A stretch of DNA of 64,000 nucleotides, from assembly GCF_964340395.1 (NCBI RefSeq), contig NC_135555.1:18317115-18381114 (forward strand). Reading direction: 5' to 3'. Source of the stretch: Glandiceps talaboti (lineage: Eukaryota > Hemichordata > Enteropneusta > Spengelidae). The notes beneath the pieces were generated by a model, which saw nothing but the letters and a program-made list of their open reading frames with translations, ran no database searches and had not been told where the DNA came from. This document shows, in pieces, positions 26,440 through 40,386 of this stretch (positions are counted from its first letter, which is position 1; each line of letters opens with the position of its first letter). The translations under genes and the position numbers were made by a program.

Positions 26440-26908
26440 ACAATCTGATTACAATCCGATGTAGTGTATATGTCATGATTTCTTTTTGGCTGTTACGTTT
26501 ACTGTCGTTTGTTCTTTTGTGAGCACTCGTTACATACATCTGACACAACACCATAGGTTTTCCCGAGCCGCACAAGAGTGCTGAGAGAATTTACTCAACC
26601 AATGAAAACGTGTAAAGTGCCAAAACATACAGTTACAGTAAATCAGAGCGCTCTGTCCGAAAAGAGTGTGAGCACAGTGTAACGATAACAATGTATTCGT
26701 TGTTTGGTGGTTCCCTTTCTTTCAATTTCGAACGTTGAGTGTATATATATTGTAAGGTGGATTCTGGTACAAGATTGGGTTTGGTAAAACCTATAGTATT
26801 ATGTCCGATGTATGTAACAAGCACTCACAAAAGAACAAACATCAGAACACGTAACTGCCAAAAAAGAAATTGCAACGTGTACACTACATCAGATTTGAAT
26901 CACATTGG
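26440..26908. mobile_element. Fold-back element with long terminal inverted repeats
   Basis: The arms 26441-26565 and 26784-26908 are inverted complements over about 125 bp at roughly 80% by eye. Blocks include GATGTAGTGTA, TTTGTTCTTTTGTGAG, GTTACATACATC and CATAGGTTTT/TATAGGTTTT. The ~220-bp centre has no open frame of note. Open frames on opposite strands in the two arms give similar peptides, which is explained by the inverted repeat. Confidence 0.6.
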
Positions 26909-28427
26909 GAAGTACATGAACATATTTAAGTCTTTATGAGGAAACTACACAACTTTGTAGTCAATGCACCAGGGACTCGCTGGCACATCTGGTACTAATA
27001 ATATATCAAAAGTAATTAATATCAACCAAACAAGTGATGATTTTATTTCAATTTGGTCAGAGAATGGCCACAGAATATTCATTCCACTTTCAGCAGTGTT
27101 TTCAAATCATTGCATTTTCATGAGTGTTTTTGTTGTCCTGTGAAGACGGTAGGTGCAAACACAACAAAACGGTTGAAAATGGCATCATGTAAAGAGGTGT
27201 AGGGATGGCCTGGAGATATCTTGGCTGTCATACAACTACTAAAAAATTCACCCACAGGCTTGTTGTGTCAAGGTCTTACTATTTGGATGGCTTGAGATTG
27301 TACAATCATGCATTACAAGTCAACCACGAGTCAAAAAAAATTTGGTAACAATTTTTTTTTTTTGACAAGTGTGTATTTCAAGTATGATCATAAAGTCTTT
27401 TTTATTGTCACAATAATAATTTCACAGAAGGTCTATAAGACTTGAATTTTTTGGAAGAAATTCAATTTGTTTGTTTGTTACCAAGACACCTGTCTTTTTG
27501 TATCTATGCTATTTACATCTACATTTACTATAGATGTTTTCCAACCTGTGTTAAATTCTATAATCTGCTAAGGTCTAATTCCACAACTGTGTTGAAAAAT
27601 CTTTAGTAAATTTGTTTAAAAAGCTATGGATTTAAGACAGGAATTTTATACGGACGTTTCATACTGCTTGATAAAGTTCAAAAGTTTCTACAACATTTTA
27701 CAACCTGTTATACTGTATTCCGTTTTTCCTTCAATTATGTGTAATTATCAATTTTGTCCTGTGGTCTAAAGATGAATCAATTAATCATATATTTACATTA
27801 ATTATCTCTTTTTCACTTCAACTTTCTATAAATCTATTAACGTCAATACTTTCACTTTCAAAGCAAAGTCACTGCAAAATCCATTTTCTTAGAAATGTTC
27901 AAGGTATGCCAAAAGTAAACACCTACCTATCTGTCTGGCCATCAAGTATTAACTTCAAGTTCTACATTATACCAGTGACTATATATATATACTATATAAT
28001 GGGAATTGATTGTTTGAATGAAGTCGATCCCTACTGTCATTTTTCCCACCATTTCCTATATTTGAGCATATTGTTTTGTGTATTCTGCAAGTGTTTGATG
28101 TATTTCTTAATTCTACCGACTCTGTAAATCCATAAATTATTTTGGACAGTATTGTGTGTCTGTTTTCCTTGCACCTGAACGTTCCCAGACTTGTACTGTT
28201 GGATTTCAGCTATTGATTTCACGTCATTCACAACCTTCAACTTGTCACATCTCTCACTTTGTCTGTATTTATACACTTGCCACAAAATTGTATGGAATTT
28301 ATTCATTGTTTGTGTAAATTAAGTGTTGCGGATAAAAGTACTTTTGGTTATCTATACATATATAGAGTACAATCCAATAATGATTATTTCATTTAGTTAG
28401 TCATGATAGTTGTTTATGTTACACTTT

Positions 28428-28586
<159 letters not shown>

Positions 28587-29288
28587 AGTTCCACTATTTT
28601 CCTGAGATTGTTGTTAGTCTCTGTCCTCCAGTATACATTTTTGAAACTAATTTGTTAGAGAAAACAACTTACTTGTAAATTATTGTACATCCTGAACACT
28701 ATTGAGACATATTTGTGTAGAAGTACACATAACATTGTACAATAGCGCCCATGAAATTGATTTTAGGGTCCGCACCCAAAAATCCGCACCCCAATGCAAT
28801 CACGATTTCAACCTGTTGCTGTATTACTCATGGACATAACTGATCCCTAATTAATATATACAAATATCTAATTAATGGTATTTCAAAAAGTGAACATATT
28901 GTTAGTTGTCTGATTGAAAAAAATAATACGGTAACCCAATTTATATCTGGTGCTGCTTTAATATAATTTATGTTTCTGTCGGGCAGACAACCCACCAATT
29001 CAAGTATTTCAGAAAATACACGAGCCTGCCGTTGATACGCTACAGTGAACTAGTTAATAATGTTAAGTGACATGTCTTGACAAAGACATCTAGTCAAACA
29101 ATTAAAAAAGTTACATTTTGTCAATGAACCATATCTGTGTCATCATTTCACTGATAAATTGTTAATAAGGTATAACCCCTAATAGTACTTTACAAGTCGT
29201 GTAATATCACAAATTAGTTTGCCTTTACATTCATTCTGGTAACACCGTGAAATATTAATACACTCATGTAATCTATTAGTCAGTTTCT

Positions 29289-29762
29289 ATGATGATGATG
29301 GCGACGATGACGATGACGATGATGATAGTGATGATGATAGTGATGATGATGGTGATGATGACGATGGCGACGACGATGATGATAATGATGGTGGTGGTGG
29401 CGGTGGTGATGATGACGACAACAACAACGATGATTTTCATAATAATTAACTATCATATCGTGGTGGTGGTGATGGTGGTAATGGTGATGACAATGATGGT
29501 GGTGGTGGTGATGATGATAAGAGTGATGGTGGTGATGATGATGGTTGTGGTGGTGATGATGATGATGATGATGACTGGTGGTGGTGGTGGTGATGATGAC
29601 AATGATGGTGGTGATGACAGTGGTGGTGGGGGTGATGATAGTGGTGGTGATGATGATGAGGGTGATGGTGGTGGTGGTGATGGTGATGATGATGATGACG
29701 ATGGGGGTGGTGGTGGTGATGACAGTGGTGGTGATGATAGTGGTGATGACAATGATAGGGTT
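29289..29762. repeat. (GAT/GGT)n trinucleotide array
   Basis: About 470 bases of GAT, GGT, GAC and related triplets, interrupted near 29425-29460 by non-repetitive sequence. Met/Val/Asp/Gly-rich frames on plus and His/Ser/Pro-rich frames on minus are repeat translations. All frames stay open only because the repeat lacks stop codons. Confidence 0.95.
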
Positions 29763-31229
29763 GAGTAAGTACAGGAGATGGTTGGGGAAACAAAATCTCA
29801 CGTCAAATAAGATACATTTCTCAGAACAATATCTATAGTATGACCATATGCATACACTTCATTACAAACTCAAGCACTTGGAAAAGAAAGTACCTCAGTA
29901 CGCACTGTTTATATTGACTCTGATATTACACAGTCTGTGATGTACACAAATCCAATCTTTATGATTTTCAAATATCAAAACCTTAACAGTACGCTTTGAA
30001 ATAACCCGGGGCTTTAAACAATTTACAACTGACATCAGCTGCGCCAGGTAACACACTGCAATTGTCAGCTTTGTTCATGGTTATTCTAATTTTTGATGAT
30101 TACACATGATAAAAACCTGGACTAGCATTGTGTCATTTACAGGAACATCTGTGTATCATGTTCTCACTACGCCTCCCTATTTTAAAAAAAAAATGTCATC
30201 ATTGTTGTATCAACCATGTAATTACTACGTTCTAACAAGCAGTTTGTTGTACCTGTTTCTTAAGTCTTTTGTTTTTGTGTAATCTGGACAAGTTGGTGCT
30301 CATGCAGACAGAACACAAATCCGTGCATTGTATTTACTTATTTAAGTACTTCTAGACTGTAACTGGGTTGGACGGTTCAATAACTTGTTTGTTGTGTGTC
30401 TTGTCAAAGCTTTAACAAGAAGACACAAATTAGACACTACTTAACTTTTCAACGCCAGTTGTTTGAGACTGAAGATTTCCTTTCAAATAATCTCTTGACA
30501 TGGGAGTCTAAAATAATGAGACTGGTAAGTGTATCTAAACGATCATTATATATGGCTTACCTGCCTCAAAAGCTCTCTTAGTTTCTCTATATCGTTCCTT
30601 TTATCAACAACGTGTTCAACAAAATTTACACTTGAAAGACAGTCAGGGGGAGGGTATTATTAATACAGAACATTCCTATTCAGTCCATTCAGGTGACTTG
30701 AATGTATTTGCTAAACACTGTGCCTGCAGTATGACTCGGACACCCCCCTTATTAGCATAATCCCTGAAAACACTACCGTGTGAGACATATTAAAGTGACA
30801 GTGCTAGCTGTCAATATAAGCAGATGCCCTACAAAAACAAATAAAGTGGTACCGCCCCCAATTGTCTGTGTTAGCACACAGCTGGTGTAGAATCTCATAG
30901 GAAAAGTACGGGCTGACTGTAAGGCCGATACATATGACGCAGCCTGATCCATTCACTATGTTATTGATTGTATGGATTTTGCTGATTGCCTAGCCATCAA
31001 GGCTTGCCTATAATGAGCAACAATCGTAACCACAGTAGAAAAAAAAAAAGAAACGTTCAAAAAACACCATATGCAGCTGTGCACATGAAAATTCCAACGA
31101 CATTAAGAAAGACGTCCAAAATATCAAAATTATTAAAGTACAATTAATCATTCTAGGGTCAGGAAACTAAGAATTTAACGCTTGAATTTCACCAGGCAAA
31201 AAACCCCCAAAAAACCAAAAACAGTGACA

Positions 31230-31579
31230 ATGTGTGTTTCTGATAACATGGCCCTCAGAAAATAGGGTAGGTAGGTTGGGATTTTATTTTTGTTTTATTT
31301 GAATTAAATTTTTATTTTTATTTTTTTTTTTGATAATATTGCTTTCACCTAAAACTAAACAAAATGTTGATCAAAATACCCCTTCTGTGATAGCTTGATG
31401 AATTTGATGAAATATTGAAATATGTACAGACATCACTGGGGAAAGAAAACAAATATGCAAGAAGGTCAAGAAGACAGAAGAATGTTTTATCTTTTTGTTT
31501 TCAATGTTTTAAAAATGATGGGGGGGGGGGGGGGGGGGGGGCTTAATCTAGGATCGGTCGGGTTATTGGCAACACACAA
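31230..31579 (+). mobile_element. MITE-like element, family B, copy 2
   Basis: About 350 bp in the same orientation as the copy at 7047. It starts ATGTGTGTTTCTGATAAC and ends GGGTTATTGGCAACACACAAT followed by T8 in diverged inverted form. It shares the CATCACTGGGGAAAGAAAAC block. An uninterrupted run of 22 G (31520-31541) has expanded inside it. Confidence 0.65.
31520..31541. repeat. Poly-G run, 22 bases
   Basis: Lies inside the family B element at 31230-31579 and is absent from the copy at 7047. Confidence 0.95.
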
Positions 31580-31906
31580 TTTTTTTTTCCTAAGTACTAG
31601 TTCTGTTCTGTGTGTGCCGAATGGTTGACAACCATGTTAGGTAGAATTGTATTAATTATTAAACGATTCAGTTATCGTGCCCTAATACTCTCTCTAATTA
31701 GATATTAATTATTAATATCGGCAAGGCACAATATCAGATAACTGCATCTGATACCTTCACCCTAGAGAAAACTAGAACTCACCTCCGCCCTCATTAAAAA
31801 ATCTATCATTAATTTCTACGACTCTTTAAACTTTACATAATTTGCCCCCTGAAAAAAAAGCATCATTAAGAACTTGATCTGGGGGAATACGGCCTCTGTA
31901 CAACTT

Positions 31907-31907
31907 T

Positions 31908-31984
<77 letters not shown>
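31907..31984. repeat. (CTGT)n then (CT)n compound microsatellite
   Basis: About 13 CTGT units pass directly into about 12 CT units. Confidence 0.95.
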
Positions 31985-31990
<6 letters not shown>

Positions 31991-32988
31991 TTCAATTTTT
32001 TTTAATATGCAAACATTTATAACTTGATCTTGTCTCTGTGGGAGATTCTACACATGACTTCATTCTAATTCCATAAACTTGATCAGGAATACAGTCTCTC
32101 TGATATATATTTGAACACACAATATTTGAATACTTTACAGAAAGGAGAATAGGACAAAAGACTGATCTTGGATTTCATGAAATATAAAAGCGTAATATAG
32201 ACTGAAATTTTTTACTGAGTGACAAGACTTTCAATTTCAAATATTTGTGAATAATTTCATTTATAAATATCACCAAATGAAATCAGAGAACTCAGAAGTT
32301 TTGCTCAATTTACAACAAACATGACAAAGTAAAATTAAATGCGAATTTTTTTCATAAAGTCAGAAACACTCCTTTTTCAAGTGATGTATACAAAAGAAAA
32401 AACTATCCTGGTATTAAAATATTGATAACAATGGGAATATTTTTTCATTATATTTTGTTGTCAATAAAACAAGATGATTCATATTGTTTACCTTGGAGAG
32501 ACAACATAGCAATTCCACTGGGTAGAAAACACTAAGTGAGAGAAAGAGAGAGAGAGTCCAGTTGCCAATTTTCCAGACAATGTTGATGTTAAAGCAGCAG
32601 TGTAGTAACTGCAACTGAACATGCACTGAGTAATGTAGACAAAATATGCTGCAACAGTTAGAATTGCAACTTATATACCACTCAAGTCACAAATAACCAT
32701 ATTTTAAAAAATAAATTGCTGTACCACGAGCAGTTTTCTGTCTTAGTGCCTTTCCTCATCCCTGTCTGTACGTTTATGATACTTTCTATCTTTCATAATT
32801 TTGTATTTCTTATACTTTATAGTTTCCTGTTTCAAAGAAAAATTCTCTTTTGAAGTTTGTGCCCACACAAGCACTTAACAAATGTGTAAAATAGTTTGTA
32901 ATGTGATTTATAGTCATTCAATGTGATGACATCATGCTATCAGTTGTTGTAACCGATTGGATGTTATTCTACAATCTGAGGAAAATAT

Positions 32989-33299
32989 GAGTGACCTAAG
33001 GGGCCTTAACAATGTCACTTCAAGTCGCTAGACAAGATACCCTTGGGTCAGGAGTATTTTCTGCCTGAATGGAGACATATTTTGGAGAATAACATAATAA
33101 TACCAGTGCCAGTAATATATATCAAGAGAAAAATCGGAGAAAGTAATGTTTTGACTCATATTTCGAACACAGTAGAACCAGTGAGGTAGACACACATTTT
33201 TTTTGTGTGACATAGACACGCATTGTTGTGACGCAGAACAACCAGAGTATATATTCCATATTTTTTGTTCAACTTGGCTCGTGCATGGTATAATGCCCA
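32989..33299. repeat. Dispersed repeat D, long copy
   Basis: This 311-bp segment shares its start (GAGTGACCTAAGGGGCC), an internal block (AGTATTTTCTGCCTGAATGG) and its end (CCAGAGTATATATTCCATAT ... GGTATAATGCC) with 41206-41334, in the same order and orientation. No clear terminal repeats were found. The open frame here is a translation of the repeat. Confidence 0.55.
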
Positions 33300-34164
33300 T
33301 TTTTCCAACAAATTGAATAACAAACAGACTGTAATTTAAAAGCAATTTTTTTCATTTCGTTACAATTCCCATTTACAGGCTTTGCATCAACACACCCATA
33401 ACACTATGGCAATATGGTAACAGGTTTATGAACAAAAAGAATGAATTCTAAAAAGAAAAAAAACAAACTTTTCCTTTTAAGAGATTTTATAGCATATATA
33501 AATCTCCCACCACAAACACACAGAACAAACTTTGGAACCAAATGTTCAAAAAGCTCGCAGACAAAGAATATCCAATGATGAAATAAAACTTAATTCATAA
33601 ATTCATAAATTTTAGCATACCTTCAGAGTACATTTTATTACAATATTCATTTTAATATTGTGTCCATATGGTTATAATATAAGGCACAAACAAAACAGTA
33701 TTGTTGATGAAGGAAGTGCCATTTGGAAGATGTCTTTTTCTTTTATTTTGGAAAGAATGGTTGCTAACACAATGATGCCTGTGGCACGTAGCTAGCGTAC
33801 TAACCCATCTGTTTTAAGACATTCTGCTGTAGGGTAGCATAATCATCTGAAGAGAGTATACACTAGAGTCTATCCTCAATGCTTTGCTGTAGGCCTGCTA
33901 ACACACAGATGGCCAATCCTCATTCATTTTATTATAATGGTGAAAACACACACACAAAAAAGGGGGGGGGGGTGCCATGACAAAGTACAAGGTGTGTACA
34001 ATGTGACAGAATATCATGCATGGATGATATTCTTTTTTTTTCACTCTCTCTACAAATACCTACACACGTCTCAAAGGTACCTGTATATCTAGAATCAATT
34101 TCTTATCTTTTTTTCTCATTAAATATTTGTTTTTTCAGTTTTTATATGTACATGTAGTATGCAA

Positions 34165-34316
34165 GTATGTATGTATGTATGTATGTATGTATGTATGTAT
34201 GTATGTATGTATGTATGTATGTATGTATGTATGTATGTATGTATGTATGTATGTATGTATTTAACAATGTACATACATACGTACATGCATGTATGTCTGT
34301 CTGTCTGTCTGTCTGT
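34165..34316. repeat. (GTAT)n and (GTCT)n microsatellites
   Basis: About 24 GTAT units (34165-34260), a short ACATAC/GTAC spacer, then GTCT units (34293-34316). Cys-Met-Tyr-Val open frames over it are artefacts. Confidence 0.95.
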
Positions 34317-35616
34317 ATTATATGCATACATACAAGTGTTACTGTGTGTTTATCTGTGGGTGCCTGTGTGTTCATCTATCCATCTTTACAAAAATATATA
34401 TTATGTTAGCTACAAAAAACCCCACATTTTTTATCATCCCTTAACCCACTCTAAAAAAGAAAAAAAAAATCAAATAATACATGTATCCCGACCATAAAAT
34501 ATGGAAAAGTAGTTCAATTCCTTTAGAACATCAATATTGTCTGTCAAACTATATTGGCTATTGATTACTAAACTACAGCCTTGTATGGCTGACATTAATG
34601 GACAACTGAATACATGAACGTACGTACGTCATTCATGATAAACGACAACGTGTACGTACGTAGCCATCCAATTTATTCACCTGGATTGCTTCTATAGGAA
34701 CTCCACAACTGGTTTTTAGTGTCTTATCTCCCTATACACACTATTATCAGTTCACCTTTATCAGTACTGTTTCCGTAATCTGGGAATTCTCAGTCCAGTT
34801 TTCCCACAGTCTACATTATTTCATCATCATATCTACAAAGTCAACAAAAATATACTGCACATAGGAATTATTTCGATACAAACCTTGCAAATTACAATGT
34901 TTATATTATGAGCGATATAAAGCATGTAATATGTAGAATAGAGTTTCTGGGTTCCTTGGGGAGATACTACGGTTTCTGACTGAAAAACTATTTATTTAAA
35001 TTGACCTGTGTGATTTTTACTAGCTATTGCCCTTCATTATTTGAACTTCAGAAGCTTTAGCAAAAACCCACGATTTTAACTATATACATGTATATTCATT
35101 CAAATAGCAACAATTTTACTATTTCATTTTCTGTTTTCTGTTTAGCACTATTATTATATTTAACATTTGTGATCCATATTATACATTATAATTTTTTTTT
35201 AATTGTCATATCAAATGTCAATGGATCCGAAATGATGTTTAATTCTAGTCTGCAAGGTTACGTCTACATCTTTGCCATTGTTGTATTGATGAAATATACA
35301 AAAGGTGTGATATAATCAACAATTCAACACCCCATTATGACATATTTCATATGTATATATTTGTATGCTTCAAGGATTTTACCTTCAGCTGTCATCCTAC
35401 GAGTACGTAGTTCAGATTTTTGAGAATGTTTTATTCATTAATTTTTACACTTATATATTTATTTATTTATTTATTTCTGATATCTATATTACCCAAGCAA
35501 AGTACACAGAAAGTAGATTTCAATATTTGGATTAAAATTTAGGTGTAAAAAAAAAAGTCACCTGGCTGAGCTTGATTCTGTACAAAAGAATACCCCTATG
35601 TATAATCCATATGGCA

Positions 35617-35680
35617 TGACTGATAAGATAAAACTAAATGTGAAAACCTGGGATTGAAAAATTGGCCTTTAAGCATAATT
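35617..35680. repeat. Short dispersed repeat E, copy 2
   Basis: Same orientation as the copy at 9835, with the AACCTGGGATT block and GCCTTTAA in the same order. Flanking similarity fades quickly. Confidence 0.4.
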
Positions 35681-35965
35681 GTGAAATTTTACAGGTCTAT
35701 GCAAATTAAAACTCATTACCATGGAAATACTACAAGTATAAAAAATACCATAGTTGCAAAAAGGAAAATACTTTGTTTGCAGAATTTTACATCTATTATG
35801 GTTGTTATGACAACTACAGAATATTACATTTTCAAGGAAAAGAATTTATATCTGAACTTTTTGGATACTTAGTTAAGGACGTGACAGGTTATCTGGCAAA
35901 CTTGCATAGCTATCCATATTCAATGTGCCATATAATTCTGGTGGGAACCAAGTGATAAAATACTA

Positions 35966-36089
35966 CTCTGGCAATTGGGATTTCGGTTTACTATTAAAAT
36001 TAGACACAATCTTAAATATTGTTGTCACAACAATAGTTTTACTTGATGTGATGTCTATCTTTAGTAAACTGAGACCTTGATTGCTGGAG
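35966..36089. mobile_element. MITE-like element, family C, short copy
   Basis: A 124-bp element with inverted ends. The left starts CTCTGGCAATTGGGATTTCG, then GTTTACT. The right, read in complement, starts CTCCAGCAATCAAGGTCTCA, then GTTTACT. A second palindrome, TATTGTTGTCACAACAATAG, lies inside. The left end and the following TAGACACAA match the copy at 21108. Confidence 0.55.
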
Positions 36090-36980
36090 CAGGACAACTC
36101 TAACAATATCACTACGAATCAATACATAGTTTGTAACAAACTAAATACTATTAAAAGGCTTGTAAAGCAAATCTATCCCATAGCTAACATTTGATTTTGA
36201 ATGACGCAATATCCTACACTATCACTTTTCAAACTCCCTTCTTTTTTTTGCCAAATTTAAGCGAGAATTATGACAGTTTGATAATGACATCGATCTAATA
36301 ACATTTTTATCACAAATAATTGAAATAACACTCTCTGAAATCAGAATTAACTACATGTCTATCACACTGGGGGTGAGTGTAAATTGATGACGGAAAAAGC
36401 CCAGAATGTGTCAATTTGTATCAGTTCCTTTAACTGTAGGAAATGTTAATGCCCGGTAGATAGCACCTACTACCGTTGATTCAAGGCTATTATGGTGTAA
36501 ACAGAGTACACTTACAATTTGCCTGTATACACTCCAGTACCACAATAGAAAGCTCTCCTTAATGAGAAAATAACAAGGCAGTATATGGGTTCTAGGCTAT
36601 CTTGCATATATCTCAATTATTTCTCAACTTACATGTATTCCGTGTAAAAATTTACATACCAAAGACATTGTTTCCCCGACTATGAAAATGATCACACATC
36701 ATTCTAAGGATATTAAAGTGGAATGTATCAAAATTGAATGCAACTTAGTAGCTATGTGATACTGGATCTTTTACACATTTTTATACAAGAAATCCATATA
36801 TTTTGAAATACAAATGGGGGATTATTAAGTTTGTTGTCATGACACTCAACTTGTGTTGGAATTCTTGATCTCAACATCTTTTCATTACTGGATAGGAATT
36901 AATTGTCAAGTTTACGAATTGTTCATTTTTTTTTATCTCCATGCAATAATTTATATATTTTATTAGAGGAAAACTACCAG

Positions 36981-37047
36981 TGGCCAGTTCTGGTAGGGGT
37001 GTGTGTGTGTGGTCAGTTCTGGTAGGGGTGTGTGTGGCCAGTGCTGG
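36981..37047. repeat. About 30-bp tandem repeat, 2.5 units, with (GT)n
   Basis: GGCCAGTTCTGGTAGGGGTG plus GTGTGTGT is repeated, then GGCCAGTGCTGG begins a third copy. Confidence 0.75.
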
Positions 37048-37271
37048 AAACCCAAGGCAGGTCCCATTTTAGACCCGATTTGACCGAAAATCAATACTCC
37101 ATTTTAGACCATTACAGGTTTTGATAGTTTAGACCTAAATACAATTTTTGTTAGGAAGCAACATTTTGCATTTTGGGGACTCTTCAGCTTGAAAAAAACA
37201 GACCCCATTTTAAACCAAAGGGCTAGAAAACATACCCCAAAGGGCTGCATATACTCAAATAAGGGGAGTAG

Positions 37272-37298
37272 CCCCCCCCCCCCCCCCCCCCCCCCCCC
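37272..37298. repeat. Poly-C run, 27 bases
   Basis: An uninterrupted C tract, the longest G/C homopolymer in the window. Its true length may differ from the assembly. Confidence 0.95.
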
Positions 37299-39323
37299 AT
37301 GTGTACAACATGAACTGAAATTCCTTGACCTGGATTGTTCAACCTAAAACACAAACACTAGCTATATCAAAATATCCATATGTGAACCATTCAGTCATTG
37401 GTACACAAGGTGAACACCTCATTAACAAAAAAACACAGGTGTTACAGCATACCTTAGTCCAAACACACAGGTGACAAAGTTGAAGAGGCTCATTCATATT
37501 CAAACTTACAGTCTTGCCCTTAAACCACAACCAGCAAACATTTAGAATATCTGCAAGTATTGAAGTCAACCCGAGTATAAGCAGAAAATAATGCAGTCGT
37601 GATATTTGAACAGTGCTAATGTACCAATCTGTTACAGTATTTGTAAAATAAATATGACTCCAAACATGTTGTTTGAGGGGACCGAGTCAAGTAGAGGGTA
37701 CCGCTACATACCATACTGATGTTGCTATAGCTAGGGGATTGTAGTACTTTGACAGTGTCTATAAAATTTGTGATAAATTCATCCAGACTAACATTGGTAA
37801 CAACGATGGCAGGTAAATAAAGTCGACAAATACAAACTTGTCCGTGTATTTTAAAAGTCAAGTAGTCAATGAGAAATTGCTGAATCAATATGTAGATACT
37901 TAGGAAGCATTTTGTGACGATGTATTTATATGAACATATGTGACTGCATTGAGGTATCTAATATTAATAGCATTCATTTCAACACCTACTTGCTTGTTAA
38001 AACAGTCATTTTATCAAAAACTAACTGAATTTCAAGCAGTTCTTTAGAAAACACTTCATTTTGAATTTTAACATCTCAACTCCCATAATTTTGAATTTCA
38101 AACAAATGTTTCCTAGGCCCTCCCCCCTCCATATTTTGAAGACTCTACCCCCCAGAAACCCCTTACTGTACCCAACATTTATCATTTGTACAACAAACTG
38201 ACATTTCTGGTAGAGAACTAACAGTACAAGTAATTGCAATATAATAATATATACCGTTCTCGATGGAAATTTAGGAAACATTAATTTCCACACAAAAGTC
38301 TAAACTTGATGTGTCAATAGTACAAATTACAACAATACGTGTTCTTAACAAGGTGTTGTCCCAGTTTATATCGAAAAAATGATTTACTGGGAGCCATAAA
38401 TTTGAACAAAAAACACACATCAAAATGAAGTATGTAAATAAATATGCAGTTGACCTTTCAAGACTCGGAACTATCAGTCGATACAGAATCCAGGCTTTCT
38501 TGTTTTAACTGAAGAACACTGGACAACACCAACTGAGCAGCTACCCTTTCACTGAACTCCAGTGACCTCACTCCACATGGTCCATCTTCAATCTCTGGTT
38601 GACAATAGAATTCTCATGAGACAGCCAACATGCTATTTCTCTCTGTATAGCCAAGCAGCTTACCACTGATGCAGCTGTCGGAGCGCAGGTGGTCACCACT
38701 GACCCAATTAAATTCCTCTATTCACTAACCCCTGAATGTCAAGGTCATTCTGGTGTCATCCTAATCTTAAACTTGGTAATTCTGTCTATCTCTGATATTA
38801 AAATTTGCATACCAGATTTTACAACATACAGAAACTGTATAATTAGCAGGTGGCCTGGATTTTGACTGTTAAAGAGACATCTGGTAACACCTGGTAGAAA
38901 TCTCCAGACTCAATTTATCATTAACATTCAGTTATTCTCTTTAAGTTCTAATGACCTTCCCATCAAAACCTCCACATACAAATTCGTTACACAAAATCTT
39001 ACTTTAAAAAAAAAAAAATTTCTCATATTGCAATTATTTTTGGACAGAAATCATACAAATTAATCCGAAATTTGAATTCCTATCAAAATATAAACAAAAA
39101 TTTTGTGAAACATAAATAAGCTGAGATAAATTTGACAAGTTGATAGTGAGTGCCAATTTGATTGATCAGGGAACAAATATTCCATGTTTGTAATTAGAAA
39201 ACATTTAGAAGTCAGTAAAAACATGCCCATTTAGTAGTGACCTTGGTTTGACCTCACAATCATGGTTGCTTAGCAACATTAATAGTTGATCTTCCTACAC
39301 CATTGTAATACATATAAAGGTAA

Positions 39324-39396
39324 GTCAAACAGTGTCACAGACAGGCAGTCAAACAGTGTCACAGACAGGCAGTCAAACAGTTACAGAGACAGGCAG
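39324..39396. repeat. 24-bp tandem repeat, three units
   Basis: GTCAAACAGTGTCACAGACA plus GGCA is repeated exactly once. A third copy reads GTCAAACAGTTACAGAGACA plus GGCA. Confidence 0.85.
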
Positions 39397-39529
39397 ATTT
39401 TTCATTAACTATATATTAAGTCTTTAAGATGTCCATGTCAGCTTACTATTTTAGTGATTTCTGATAAGCAAATATCTGAATGATGTTGTTGCGATTTAGG
39501 AATCTTACCTTAGTGTTTACAAAATTATC

Positions 39530-39900
39530 ATTTGGGAACCCTGATGACAGAAACTTCAAGGAATGGAGATATCTGGTTAAGTACAGTGGCACAGTTTTCC
39601 AAACTGTAACATAATTTAATTTGTATTCATTCAGTCATGTCCAAATCAGAAATCAATTGAGCTAAAAAAATCTCCACTAGACTGGAATCTAGACTAAATT
39701 TGTAACTTATGTAAGGGTAACTCAGTAAAATGATGGGGGAACTGTGAAATTGATTTTCCGTAATGCTGGCCTCAACAAAAAAACAGATGGGAATATATAT
39801 CCAAGTAAAAAAGACTGGGAAAATCGAGTGAAAAGCATTGGTTTAGGAACCCACATAAAGAGCCTGGTGAACTGAAGTTGATTTTACCTCAGACAACCCA
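39530..39900. repeat. Related short tandem repeat, 39.5-kb locus
   Basis: GGGAACCCTGATGACAG, GTAACTCAGTAAAATGATGG, GGGAACTGTGAAATTGATTT and GGTTTAGGAACCCACAT with GGTGAACTGAAGTTGATTTT form degraded units of the same family. Boundaries are approximate. Confidence 0.4.
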
Positions 39901-40386
39901 TCACAAAAAACATTCCATATTTATTTCCATATCAAAGCAGCTGAACAACAAAACATTCCTTTTTCCCTTTTCCATTATTAATATTGCTCGAATGAATATT
40001 GTATATTTCACAAAAAAAAAACCCCAAAAAAACCAAAACATCTGCAGTCTTGTAAATTGGACAGAGATTGATCTCAACAAATATTGACTTTGACTACCCA
40101 CACCATTCAAGGACAGTACTTTAAATTCAATCCATCTAACTTAGATTCATTGTCTCTACATTTGTACATGTATATAATCACAGCCGTTGTGATGAGGGTG
40201 GCACAGAATATAATACACAGCCTATGTTTCTAATTAGTTAAATGTACGTTATGCATCACCGAGTTACATCAACCATACGGGTCAAACTATCACATAATGT
40301 GTAATCATTATATTACCAAAACTCATGGCCACAGTTGTATGTATCTAATTTTGACTAATGTACGGATAATGGCCTAAGAAAAATGA

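Noticed and set aside
26378-26939. Two similar peptides on opposite strands, suggesting a duplicated gene
   Set aside because: The similarity is explained by the inverted arms of the fold-back element.
29280-29838. Frames of up to 173 codons rich in His, Thr, Ile, Met, Val or Asp
   Set aside because: They are created by the (GAT/GGT)n array, which lacks stop codons in several frames. There is no start context, splice support or domain.
34119-34497. Tyr/Cys/Met/Val-rich frames on both strands
   Set aside because: They arise from (GTAT)n and (GTCT)n microsatellites. The same applies at 41742-41996 and 50757-51226.
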